Assembly: GCA_910588595.1 (NCBI GenBank)
Contig: CAJUQU010000010.1
Span: 1-33,659 of the forward strand
DNA length: 33,659 bases
Source of the DNA: an uncultured Lachnospiraceae bacterium
Lineage (GTDB): Bacteria; Bacillota_A; Clostridia; Lachnospirales; Lachnospiraceae
Direction of reading: 5' to 3'
Shown one piece after another: positions 7,564 to 14,587 of the stretch. The first letter of the stretch is position 1, and each line of letters begins with the position of its first letter. Under the pieces are notes generated by a model. The model ran no database searches and was not told the DNA's origin. It saw nothing but the letters and a program-made list of their open reading frames with translations. The translations under genes were made by a program, and so were the position numbers.

Positions 7564-9876
7564 ATGTTCAAGAAAGATTTTGTGTGGGGCGTGGCGAGCA
7601 GCGCTTATCAGATCGAAGGAAGGGATGCGCAGGACGGAGCGGGAAAGTGCATCTGGGACACTTTTGCCGAGGAGGGCAGAGTGCTGAACCGCCAGAATGC
7701 AGATGTGGCGTGTGATCACATCCATCGATATGAGGAGGACTTCGCCATGATGCGGCTTCTGGGTGTGAAGGCATACCGCTTTTCGCTGAGCTGGTCGCGC
7801 ATCATGCCGCAGGGCACCGGGGAGGTCAACGGCAGGGCGGTCGCGCTCTACCGTGACATGATACAGTGCATGAAAAGGAACGGCATCGAGCCGTATATCA
7901 CCATGTATCACTGGGAGCTGCCGCAGGCGCTGCAGGACAGGGGTGGGTGGCTCAACGAGGACATCATTGAATGGTTCGGGGAGTATGCGAAGGTTGTCGC
8001 AGAAAATTTCAGTGACCTGTCAGCGTATATCATCACGTTGAATGAGCCGCAGTGCTTTGTGGGATTGGGGCATCTGAGCGGCGTCCACGCGCCGGGGCTA
8101 AAGCTCGAGCCGGCAGAGGTGTTCCAGATCGCGCACAATGCGCTGCGCGCCCACGGAAATGCGGTAAAGGAGCTTCGGAAATACGCGAGGCAGCCTTTGA
8201 AGATCGGGTTTGCGCCGACATGCGGCGTAGCGTATCCCTGCACGGACAAGCCGGAGGATATCGAGGCGGCAAGGAGCATTTATTTTGGCTTTGACCAGCC
8301 GATCGGCAACTGGACGTGGAATGTGTCATGGTTTGCCGACCCTGTATTTCTGGGTAGATATCCGGATGAGGCGCTTGCAAAATACAGGGAATATCTGCCC
8401 GAGATCACAGACGAAGATATGGAACTGATCCACCAGCCGATTGACTTTATGGGGCAGAACATATACAATGGTTATTATATCAGAATGGGTGCGGACAAGA
8501 AACCGGAGTATGTCGACAGGCCGGCAGGTTTTCCGAGGACAGCTGCCAACTGGCCGGTGACGCCGGAGTGCCTGTACTGGGGAACAAGATTTTTGTATGA
8601 GCGGTATCAGATGCCGATCTACATCACAGAAAACGGCATGTCATGCCATGACCAGATCTCCGCAGACGGGTGTGTGCACGACAGCAACCGGATCGATTTC
8701 CTTGACAGATACCTGTCACAGCTGCAGCGGGCGTCTGATGAGGGCGTCGATATCAGAGGTTATTTTCTGTGGACATTCCTGGACAACTTTGAGTGGGACA
8801 AGGGATACAATGAGCGTTTTGGTATTGTGTATGTGGATTTTGCGACGCAGAAGCGCATCGCGAAGGATTCGGCATTCTGGTATCAGAAGGTGATGGAGAC
8901 AAATGGAGGGATACTGAGTATGAACAGTGCGGATGCGAACAAGGAAATTTTATTTATGAATCCCGTATTCAAGCAGATGATCTGGGGCGGGAACAAGCTC
9001 GGCAGCAAGTGGGGATATGAGATCCCGGGAGAAAATACCGGGGAGTGCTGGGCGGTGAGCGCGCATCCCAACGGGGACTGCACGGTCAAGGAGGGCACTT
9101 ATGCCGGAAAGACTTTGAGCCAGCTCTGGGCGGAGGAGCCGCAGCTTTTTGGCAATGTGGCAGGCGACCGCTTCCCGCTCCTGATCAAGATCATCGATGC
9201 GGATGACGATCTGAGCATTCAGGTGCACCCGGATGACGTGTATGCCGGAAAGAATGAGAACGGTTCCTTTGGAAAGACAGAGTGCTGGTATATCCTTGAC
9301 GCGCCGGAGGGGGCGACGCTCGTGATCGGTCACAATGCAAAGGACAAGGGAGAGCTCGAGGATATGATCAACAACGGCAGATGGGACGAATTTCTGCGCG
9401 AGGTTCCCGTGAAGAAGGGGGATTTCATACAGATCGATCCTGGCACTGTCCACGCGATCAAGGGCGGCATCGAGATCCTGGAGACACAGCAGAACTCCGA
9501 CATTACATATCGCGTGTACGATTACGGGCGTCTGCAGGACGGCAAGCCCCGTGAGCTTCATATCGGGAAGAGCATCGATGTCATCACGGTTCCTGCAAAG
9601 TCGGTGGAGGAGAGTGTCATCAACATTTCTTCGGGTGCAAAGAATGCGATGGATCCGCTGATCACATGCGATTATTACCAGGTGTGGAAGCTTGATGTGG
9701 ACGGCAGCATGGAGGTATCACAGGAGTACCCGTTCCTGATCATGAGTGTCGTCGAGGGCGACGGGCTGATCAACGGGCAGCTGATCAAAAAGGGCGATCA
9801 TTTTATCCTGCCGAGCGGTTTTGGCAGGGCACAGCTGCAGGGTAAGATGGAGCTGATCGCCTCCACGGTTGTATAG
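7564..9876 (+). CDS. Fusion: GH1 beta-glycosidase and mannose-6-phosphate isomerase
   Basis: One continuous 770-residue frame holds two complete enzymes. Residues 1 to about 445 are a GH1 beta-glycosidase with acid/base E161 (TLNEP) and nucleophile E356 (ITENG); DNFEW at 407-411 is the pattern of non-phosphorylated beta-glucosidases, so the substrate is probably a neutral gluco- or manno-oligosaccharide. Residues about 455-770 are a type I mannose-6-phosphate isomerase (ManA) with the zinc set Q553, H555 (QVHPDD), E573 (KTECWY) and H630 (GTVHAIKGG). The linker is about 10 residues around NGGILSMNSADANK, and its internal ATG lacks a clear ribosome site, so fusion rather than overlap is favoured. 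GAGGAGG lies upstream of the start at 7564. The isomerase sends mannose 6-phosphate to fructose 6-phosphate; the GH1 would release monosaccharides from oligomer ends. Confidence 0.9.
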   Translation: MFKKDFVWGVASSAYQIEGRDAQDGAGKCIWDTFAEEGRVLNRQNADVACDHIHRYEEDFAMMRLLGVKAYRFSLSWSRIMPQGTGEVNGRAVALYRDMIQCMKRNGIEPYITMYHWELPQALQDRGGWLNEDIIEWFGEYAKVVAENFSDLSAYIITLNEPQCFVGLGHLSGVHAPGLKLEPAEVFQIAHNALRAHGNAVKELRKYARQPLKIGFAPTCGVAYPCTDKPEDIEAARSIYFGFDQPIGNWTWNVSWFADPVFLGRYPDEALAKYREYLPEITDEDMELIHQPIDFMGQNIYNGYYIRMGADKKPEYVDRPAGFPRTAANWPVTPECLYWGTRFLYERYQMPIYITENGMSCHDQISADGCVHDSNRIDFLDRYLSQLQRASDEGVDIRGYFLWTFLDNFEWDKGYNERFGIVYVDFATQKRIAKDSAFWYQKVMETNGGILSMNSADANKEILFMNPVFKQMIWGGNKLGSKWGYEIPGENTGECWAVSAHPNGDCTVKEGTYAGKTLSQLWAEEPQLFGNVAGDRFPLLIKIIDADDDLSIQVHPDDVYAGKNENGSFGKTECWYILDAPEGATLVIGHNAKDKGELEDMINNGRWDEFLREVPVKKGDFIQIDPGTVHAIKGGIEILETQQNSDITYRVYDYGRLQDGKPRELHIGKSIDVITVPAKSVEESVINISSGAKNAMDPLITCDYYQVWKLDVDGSMEVSQEYPFLIMSVVEGDGLINGQLIKKGDHFILPSGFGRAQLQGKMELIASTVV

Positions 9877-9951
9877 GTGTACAGTTTAGGTTTTGCATGA
9901 CTTTACTATAACAGCAGAGTGAATAAATATCCAAAAAAATATGTTAAAAAA

Positions 9952-9980
9952 TTGACATTTATCACCAATAGCGATATACT
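9952..9980 (+). promoter_or_regulatory. Promoter of the aldolase gene
   Basis: TTGACA (9952-9957) and TATACT (9975-9980) with a 17-bp spacer, a near-consensus vegetative promoter. Transcription should start near 9987, so the hairpin at 9997-10031 is at the very 5' end of the mRNA. Confidence 0.85.
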
Positions 9981-9996
9981 TAACATATCGGCGGCA

Positions 9997-10031
9997 GGGA
10001 ACTGTGCACAGCTGCTTTTGGAACAGTTCCC
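9997..10031 (+). promoter_or_regulatory. Leader hairpin with conserved 19-nt loop (copy B)
   Basis: GGGAACTG (9997-10004) pairs perfectly with CAGTTCCC (10024-10031) around the loop TGCACAGCTGCTTTTGGAA (10005-10023). The loop is the same length as copy A at 1288-1306 and shares 16 of 19 bases, although the stems differ. It starts about 10 nt downstream of the predicted transcription start of the aldolase gene and 49 nt upstream of its start codon. Function unknown. Confidence 0.65.
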
Positions 10032-10080
10032 AAGTCATTATGCGAAGATAATATTTATTGAATGATGGAGGTTTGGATTT

Positions 10081-10944
10081 ATGTTAGTATCAGCTACAGA
10101 AATGCTCAAAAAGGCAAAAGAAGGTCACTATGCGGTAGGTCAGTTCAACATCAACAACCTTGAGTGGACGAAGTCTATCCTGCAGACAGCACAGGAGTTG
10201 AACAGCCCTGTTATCCTCGGCGTGTCAGAGGGCGCTGGCAAATACATGACAGGGTTTAATACCGTTTCAGCGATGGTGAAGGCGATGGACAGCGATCTTG
10301 GCATCACGGTTCCCGTAGCGCTCCACTTAGACCATGGTACGTATGACGCATGCTACAAGTGCATCAAGGCAGGCTTTACATCAATCATGTTTGACGGTTC
10401 TCATTATCCGATCGACGAGAACATCGCTAAGACAAAGGAGCTCGTTGCAGTGTCGCATCAGCTTGGTCTCTCGATCGAGGCTGAGGTAGGCGCGATCGGC
10501 GGTGAGGAAGACGGCGTTGTAGGTATGGGCGAGTGCGCTGATCCGGATGAGTGCAAGCAGATCGCAGATCTGGGCGTTGACATGCTCGCGGCAGGCATCG
10601 GCAATATCCACGGCAAATATCCCGCAAACTGGGCTGGACTGAGCTTCGAGACACTGGATGCGATCCAGCAGAAGACAGGCGTTATGCCGTTGGTTCTTCA
10701 CGGTGGTACGGGTATTCCTGACGATATGATCAAGAAGGCGATCTCTCTGGGCGTTGCAAAGATCAATGTCAACACAGAGTGCCAGCTCTACTTCCAGGAA
10801 GCTGTACGCAAGTACATTGAGGCAGGAAAGGATCTCGAGGGCAAGGGATTTGATCCCCGTAAGCTCCTTGCACCGGGCTGCGAAGGAATCAAGGAGATCG
10901 TCAAGATCAAGATGAACCTGTTCGGATCTGTAGGCAAGGCGTAA
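10081..10944 (+). CDS. fba: Class II fructose-1,6-bisphosphate aldolase
   Basis: A 287-residue zinc-dependent aldolase that splits fructose 1,6-bisphosphate in glycolysis. Visible class II features are the zinc-binding HLDHG motif (H82, H85), DGSHYP, IEAEVGAIGGEEDG, the zinc His of GNIHGKYP and LVLHGGTGIPDD. Codon use is noticeably biased, with many CTC, ATC and GTT codons, as in highly expressed genes. A strong promoter (9952-9980) and a structured leader precede it, and a bidirectional terminator follows 67 bp after the stop, so it is a separate transcript from the mannan genes although it finishes their route. A tagatose-bisphosphate aldolase is the main alternative; the FBP assignment is more likely for this Clostridia type. 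Confidence 0.93.
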   Translation: MLVSATEMLKKAKEGHYAVGQFNINNLEWTKSILQTAQELNSPVILGVSEGAGKYMTGFNTVSAMVKAMDSDLGITVPVALHLDHGTYDACYKCIKAGFTSIMFDGSHYPIDENIAKTKELVAVSHQLGLSIEAEVGAIGGEEDGVVGMGECADPDECKQIADLGVDMLAAGIGNIHGKYPANWAGLSFETLDAIQQKTGVMPLVLHGGTGIPDDMIKKAISLGVAKINVNTECQLYFQEAVRKYIEAGKDLEGKGFDPRKLLAPGCEGIKEIVKIKMNLFGSVGKA

Positions 10945-11010
10945 ATCAGATAAAGATCACGCCGGACGTGGGCAGCTGGTGCTGTAGGCTTCTTTTCCGC
11001 GTCCGTGTAT

Positions 11011-11060
11011 ACATAAAAAGGTATGGATAACTTGATGGTTATCCATACCTTTTTTATGTA
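11011..11060. terminator. Bidirectional terminator between fba and the SEL1 gene
   Basis: AAAAAGGTATGGATAAC (ending 11031) pairs with GTTATCCATACCTTTTTT (from 11038) around a 6-nt loop. An A-tract on one side and a T-tract on the other make it work in both directions, serving the converging fba and SEL1 genes. Confidence 0.93.
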
Positions 11061-11064
11061 TATA

Positions 11065-11142
11065 CGGGCACCCGTCATCAAACCGATAAATCGGTTCGCT
11101 GACGGGTGCCCGGCGCGCGAGTAGGGGAAGATGGCTCTTCCC
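11065..11142. repeat. Stacked palindromes downstream of the terminator
   Basis: CGGGCACCCGTCA (11065-11077) pairs exactly with 11100-11112, enclosing a smaller palindrome AACCGAT/ATCGGTT (11081-11087 and 11090-11096). A second hairpin, GGGAAGA (11125-11131) with TCTTCCC (11136-11142), follows at once and can be extended by GAG/CTC with a bulge. They fill the space before the SEL1 stop codon. Possibly mRNA 3' protection or an interspersed repeat. Confidence 0.65.
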
Positions 11143-11173
11143 TGCTCGATTGCATTCCTGTTCGGTTATCGTG

Positions 11174-12427
11174 TTATCGGCGGACCCATTTGCCAAAAAG
11201 AGTTTTTTTGTAGTTTTTCAGTTCCTCCTTTGCGGCAGGGTAGTTTTTTGCCTTTTTGAGGTACTCTGCACCTTTGGCAATGTCCTCCGGCACGCCCAGT
11301 CCCCGGCAGTAGATCATTCCGAGAATGTAAAATGTTTCGTCCTCCGGAGTCGCCAGCGGTTCTAAGAAACTGCGTGCCTGCCGATAATCCTGCTGGGTGC
11401 CTCTGCCATAGAAATAGCACTTTCCGAGGTATCGACGGTTAAATGCATCGGAGTCTAAATCCTGGCTTATTTTAAAAAGCGAGAAGGCTCTGGAGAAATC
11501 CTGCGCGACGCCTTTGCCCTCATAGTACATAGCGCCGAGATTTTCAGCGGCACCAGAGTGGTGGCTGGCACAGTTTGTCGGAGTCACTGCCTTTGCGTAA
11601 CACTCTGCGGCATAGGAAAGATCTTTGGCAACGCCTTTTCCATTCTCGTACATTTCGCCGAGGTGATACCAGCACTCGGGCTGCCCGTTCTGGGCGCCTT
11701 TTTTGTACCATTCGACTGCTTCTGCGGTTTTGCCGGCATCTAACAGATCGTCCGCATAAAAGTGCTGGTCGACGGGATAGCCCAGCTCGGCGCCTGTCTT
11801 CCACAGATCCTTTGCCTTTTTGGGCTGGGGAGCGATCAGATCCTCATCGCCCTTGGTGTAGTACTGGTAGAGATTGTCCGCAGCGGCGTACATTCCATTG
11901 TGAAAAGCTTTCTGGAACCAGGATTCACACTTTGAGATGTTTTCGATCAAATATTGTCTGAAAGCTGCGGGGGTTGGGAAGGAAGATGCATCTCGTCCCT
12001 GGATGTCAACGAAATCCCACCAGAAGTATGTATTGCCGACAACATACTGGCAGAATCCGTCCCCGCTCTCTGCAATATCAAGTATCATGTCAAAGGCTTC
12101 CTGCAAGCTGGAAAAGGGCATTTTTTGAATCAGCTGCGGCGTCAGCTCGCCGGTTCGCATGCAGATCAGTACACCGAGGGCGCTTCCCTGTTCCACGGAC
12201 TTGTGCAGGAGGCGGGTTGCGCGCTCGTCATCTTCCGGAAATCCGTGGCATGCCCATACGTATTGACTGCCGCACAGGCATCTGGCAAGGATGCAGGTGG
12301 CATCACCGTCCCCGGCAGCAGAGGCTTTTTCTAACAGGGCGAAGCCCTCTTTGCCTCTCTGTGCGGCGGTATCATAATAAATATATTTTAGTGCTTGCTT
12401 TACTTCCGTGCTGAAACCTTTTGACAT
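11174..12427 (-). CDS. SEL1-like repeat protein
   Basis: A 417-residue cytoplasmic protein made largely of SEL1-type (TPR-like) helical repeats. The clear repeats are in the second half: WYHLGEMYENGKGVAKD, LGAMYYEGKGVAQDF, YLGKCYFYGRGTQQDY and ILGMIYCRGLGVPED, each with the AxxxG(x)GVxxDxxxA pattern. The N-terminal half is more divergent. Such proteins are scaffolds for protein-protein contact; no partner can be named. The start has AAGGAG 8 bp upstream. It lies only 30 bp downstream of pyrG on the same strand, so the two are probably co-transcribed, ending at the bidirectional terminator beyond 11060. No catalytic motif is visible. Confidence 0.88.
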   Translation of the reverse strand: MSKGFSTEVKQALKYIYYDTAAQRGKEGFALLEKASAAGDGDATCILARCLCGSQYVWACHGFPEDDERATRLLHKSVEQGSALGVLICMRTGELTPQLIQKMPFSSLQEAFDMILDIAESGDGFCQYVVGNTYFWWDFVDIQGRDASSFPTPAAFRQYLIENISKCESWFQKAFHNGMYAAADNLYQYYTKGDEDLIAPQPKKAKDLWKTGAELGYPVDQHFYADDLLDAGKTAEAVEWYKKGAQNGQPECWYHLGEMYENGKGVAKDLSYAAECYAKAVTPTNCASHHSGAAENLGAMYYEGKGVAQDFSRAFSLFKISQDLDSDAFNRRYLGKCYFYGRGTQQDYRQARSFLEPLATPEDETFYILGMIYCRGLGVPEDIAKGAEYLKKAKNYPAAKEELKNYKKTLFGKWVRR

Positions 12428-12457
12428 ATAATGAACTCCTTAATATCATATTTTGTT

Positions 12458-14068
12458 TTATTGATGGTTCTTGTATTTGATCGCCGCTTCAATGAGTCCG
12501 CGAAACAGCGGATGCGGTCTGTTTGGTCTGCTCTTGAGTTCCGGATGTGCCTGTGTGGCAAGGAAAAACGGGTGTGACGGGATTTCCACCATCTCCACAA
12601 TGCGTCCGTCAGGAGAGAGTCCGGATAAGAGCATGCCCTTGTCTGTGACAGAAGCGCGGTAGTCGTTGTTGACTTCGTAGCGGTGCCTGTGGCGCTCATG
12701 GATCACCTCGTTGCCGTAGAGCTTGTAGGCTTTGGAGGTGATGTCGAGATGGCACTCGTAGGAGCCAAGGCGCAGTGTTCCGCCGATATCTTCCACGCCG
12801 TTCTGATCCGGCATCAGCGCGATGACAGGGTGTGTCGTGTTGGGATTCAATTCAATGCTGTGCGCGTCATTGTACCCGACAACATCTCTGACAAATTCAA
12901 CAATGGCAAGCTGCATCCCAAGGCAGAGACCTAAAAACGGGATATTGTTCTCGCGCGCGTAGCGGATCGCGTCGATCATTCCCTCGATGCCCCTGTCGCC
13001 AAATCCGCCCGGAACGAGGAGGCCATCGACATTTTCTAATATTCCTTCGACATTGCCGGCGTCAACATGTTCCGAGTCCACCCACTTGATATTGACAGTG
13101 GCATGCTGCGGGATGCCACCGTGTTTTAGGGCTTCGACAACACTGATGTAGGCGTCATGGAGCTGGGTATATTTTCCGACCAGTGCGATCGTGACCTCCT
13201 GGGTGGGCGATTTGAGATCGTCAACCATCTTTGTCCAGTCGGCAAGATCCGGTTCGGGACTGTCAAGATGCAGGCATTCACAGGCGACTTCCGCGAGATG
13301 TTCTTTTTCCATCGCAAGCGGTGCCTCATATAAGTACTCGACATCGAGGTTCTGGAGTACATGGGAGTTTGGCACGTTGCAGAAAAGGGCGATCTTATCT
13401 TTCAGCGGCTGGTCAAGTTCGTGCTCGCTGCGGCATACGATGATGTCCGGCTGAATACCCATTCCCTGTAATTCTTTGACGCTTGCCTGTGTCGGTTTGG
13501 TTTTCATTTCCTGTGAGGCGCTCAGGTAGGGGATCAGCGTCACATGGATCAAGATAGCATTTTCGTGCCCGACCTCGTGTTGGAACTGGCGTATGGATTC
13601 CAGGAAGGGCTGACTCTCGATATCGCCGACGGTGCCGCCGACTTCAATGATGGCGATGCGCATATCGGGATCGGTAAAATTCCGGTAGAAGCGGCTTTTG
13701 ATCTCATTGGTAATGTGGGGGATGACCTGTACGGTGCCTCCTCCGTAATCCCCCCGCCGCTCTTTTTGGAGAACCGTCCAGTAGACTTTTCCGGTGGTCA
13801 CATTGGAGTTCTTGTCCAGACTCTCGTCGATAAAGCGCTCGTAGTGGCCAAGATCCAGATCGGTCTCGGCACCGTCATCTGTGACAAAAACCTCTCCGTG
13901 CTGGATCGGGTTCATGGTGCCGGGATCGATGTTTATATAGGGATCGAACTTCTGCATGGTTACTTTATAGCCTCTGGCTTTGAGCAGCCGTCCAAGCGAA
14001 GCTGCAGTAATTCCTTTTCCAAGACCGGAGACGACACCGCCGGTCACAAATACATACTTAACTGGCAT
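12458..14068 (-). CDS. pyrG: CTP synthase
   Basis: This 536-residue enzyme makes CTP from UTP, ATP and glutamine. The N-terminal amidoligase domain (about 1-270) shows the P-loop-like GGVVSGLGKGI and FDPYINIDPGTMNP segments. The C-terminal class I glutaminase domain (about 290-536) has the nucleophile C382 in LGLCLGMQ and H508/E510 in QAHPE. Length is normal for the family. It reads leftwards from a promoter at 14249-14278 and leaves a leader of about 175 nt. I see no GGGC run at the expected transcript start of the kind used for reiterative-transcription control of pyrG in Bacillus, so that mode of control is not supported here. Confidence 0.97.
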   Translation of the reverse strand: MPVKYVFVTGGVVSGLGKGITAASLGRLLKARGYKVTMQKFDPYINIDPGTMNPIQHGEVFVTDDGAETDLDLGHYERFIDESLDKNSNVTTGKVYWTVLQKERRGDYGGGTVQVIPHITNEIKSRFYRNFTDPDMRIAIIEVGGTVGDIESQPFLESIRQFQHEVGHENAILIHVTLIPYLSASQEMKTKPTQASVKELQGMGIQPDIIVCRSEHELDQPLKDKIALFCNVPNSHVLQNLDVEYLYEAPLAMEKEHLAEVACECLHLDSPEPDLADWTKMVDDLKSPTQEVTIALVGKYTQLHDAYISVVEALKHGGIPQHATVNIKWVDSEHVDAGNVEGILENVDGLLVPGGFGDRGIEGMIDAIRYARENNIPFLGLCLGMQLAIVEFVRDVVGYNDAHSIELNPNTTHPVIALMPDQNGVEDIGGTLRLGSYECHLDITSKAYKLYGNEVIHERHRHRYEVNNDYRASVTDKGMLLSGLSPDGRIVEMVEIPSHPFFLATQAHPELKSRPNRPHPLFRGLIEAAIKYKNHQ

Positions 14069-14248
14069 AACCTAATTTTTCCTTTCATCTTTTTGTTGTG
14101 TTTTATCATGAAACATACTACTTGTAATTCATGGTAAACAGCACTGCCTGTTTTGCTACCTGTTAAAGATTTTGAACTTAAACTGTATCAAGCCATGCAG
14201 CTCAGGGCATGTTTTCACTGTGTTGATGGCCGATTGAACAATAATATT

Positions 14249-14278
14249 ATTATACAACGGCGCAGTGACAAAAAGCAA
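14249..14278 (-). promoter_or_regulatory. Promoter of pyrG
   Basis: On the minus strand, TTGCTT (14278-14273) and TATAAT (14254-14249) are separated by 18 bp. The -10 box is perfect. It predicts a transcript start near 14242 and a leader of about 175 nt. Confidence 0.65.
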
Positions 14279-14362
14279 CAGGAATATTTGATGTCGAAAA
14301 TGTAGAAAATGTTCAAAGGCGGCGTTTTAGAAACATTTCACAAAGAAATCACAAAGATTATG

Positions 14363-14391
14363 TTGATTTATACCACTTTAGTCTCTATAAT
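14363..14391 (+). promoter_or_regulatory. Promoter of ftsH
   Basis: TTGATT (14363-14368) and TATAAT (14386-14391) with a 17-bp spacer. It would place both 64-bp repeat units inside a leader of roughly 190 nt. A second -35-like TTGACA at 14543-14548 has no good -10 partner. Confidence 0.65.
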
Positions 14392-14435
14392 TATAATTAC
14401 GGCTAATATGAAATCAGAGATTTCACAATCCTGAT

Positions 14436-14457
14436 AAAAAAGCCCGCCGGAGCGGGC
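14436..14457 (-). terminator. Minus-strand intrinsic terminator, repeat copy 1
   Basis: Read on the minus strand: GCCCGC, loop TCCG, GCGGGC, then six T. A textbook intrinsic terminator, facing transcription coming from the ftsH side toward pyrG. No minus-strand gene lies upstream of it in this window. Confidence 0.75.
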
Positions 14458-14499
14458 AAACGGGAGTTAATGTGAAATCAGAGATTTCACAATCCTGAT

Positions 14500-14521
14500 A
14501 AAAAAGCCCGCCGGAGCGGGC
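14500..14521 (-). terminator. Minus-strand intrinsic terminator, repeat copy 2
   Basis: Identical to the copy 64 bp to the left: GCCCGC/GCGGGC stem, 4-nt loop and six T on the minus strand. On the plus strand the same stem lacks a T-run, so it should not stop ftsH transcription. Confidence 0.75.
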
Positions 14522-14587
14522 AAACGGGAGTTAATGTGACTTTTGACAGATGAATTATGACATAAATAGAAAGGATACCATAGGAAA

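Larger units (their letters stand above)
14404..14531. repeat. 64-bp tandem duplication upstream of ftsH
   Basis: Two head-to-tail copies with a 64-bp period (14404-14467 and 14468-14531) differ only at 14408 (A) versus 14472 (G); a third copy begins at 14532 and breaks off after eight bases. Each unit contains the small hairpin GTGAAATC/GATTTCAC (perfect in copy 2) and a GC-rich hairpin next to six A. This accounts for most of the right half of the 519-bp pyrG-ftsH gap; no gene is seen in that gap. Confidence 0.95.

Noticed and set aside
14069..14248. Reiterative-transcription attenuator in the pyrG leader
   Set aside because: No GGGC-type start at the predicted transcript start and no terminator/antiterminator pair is evident.
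14404..14539. CRISPR array
   Set aside because: There are just two adjacent copies with no spacers, and the unit contains terminators; no cas genes are nearby.
14543..14570. Second ftsH promoter based on TTGACA at 14543
   Set aside because: No acceptable -10 box at 16-18 bp before the ribosome binding site.
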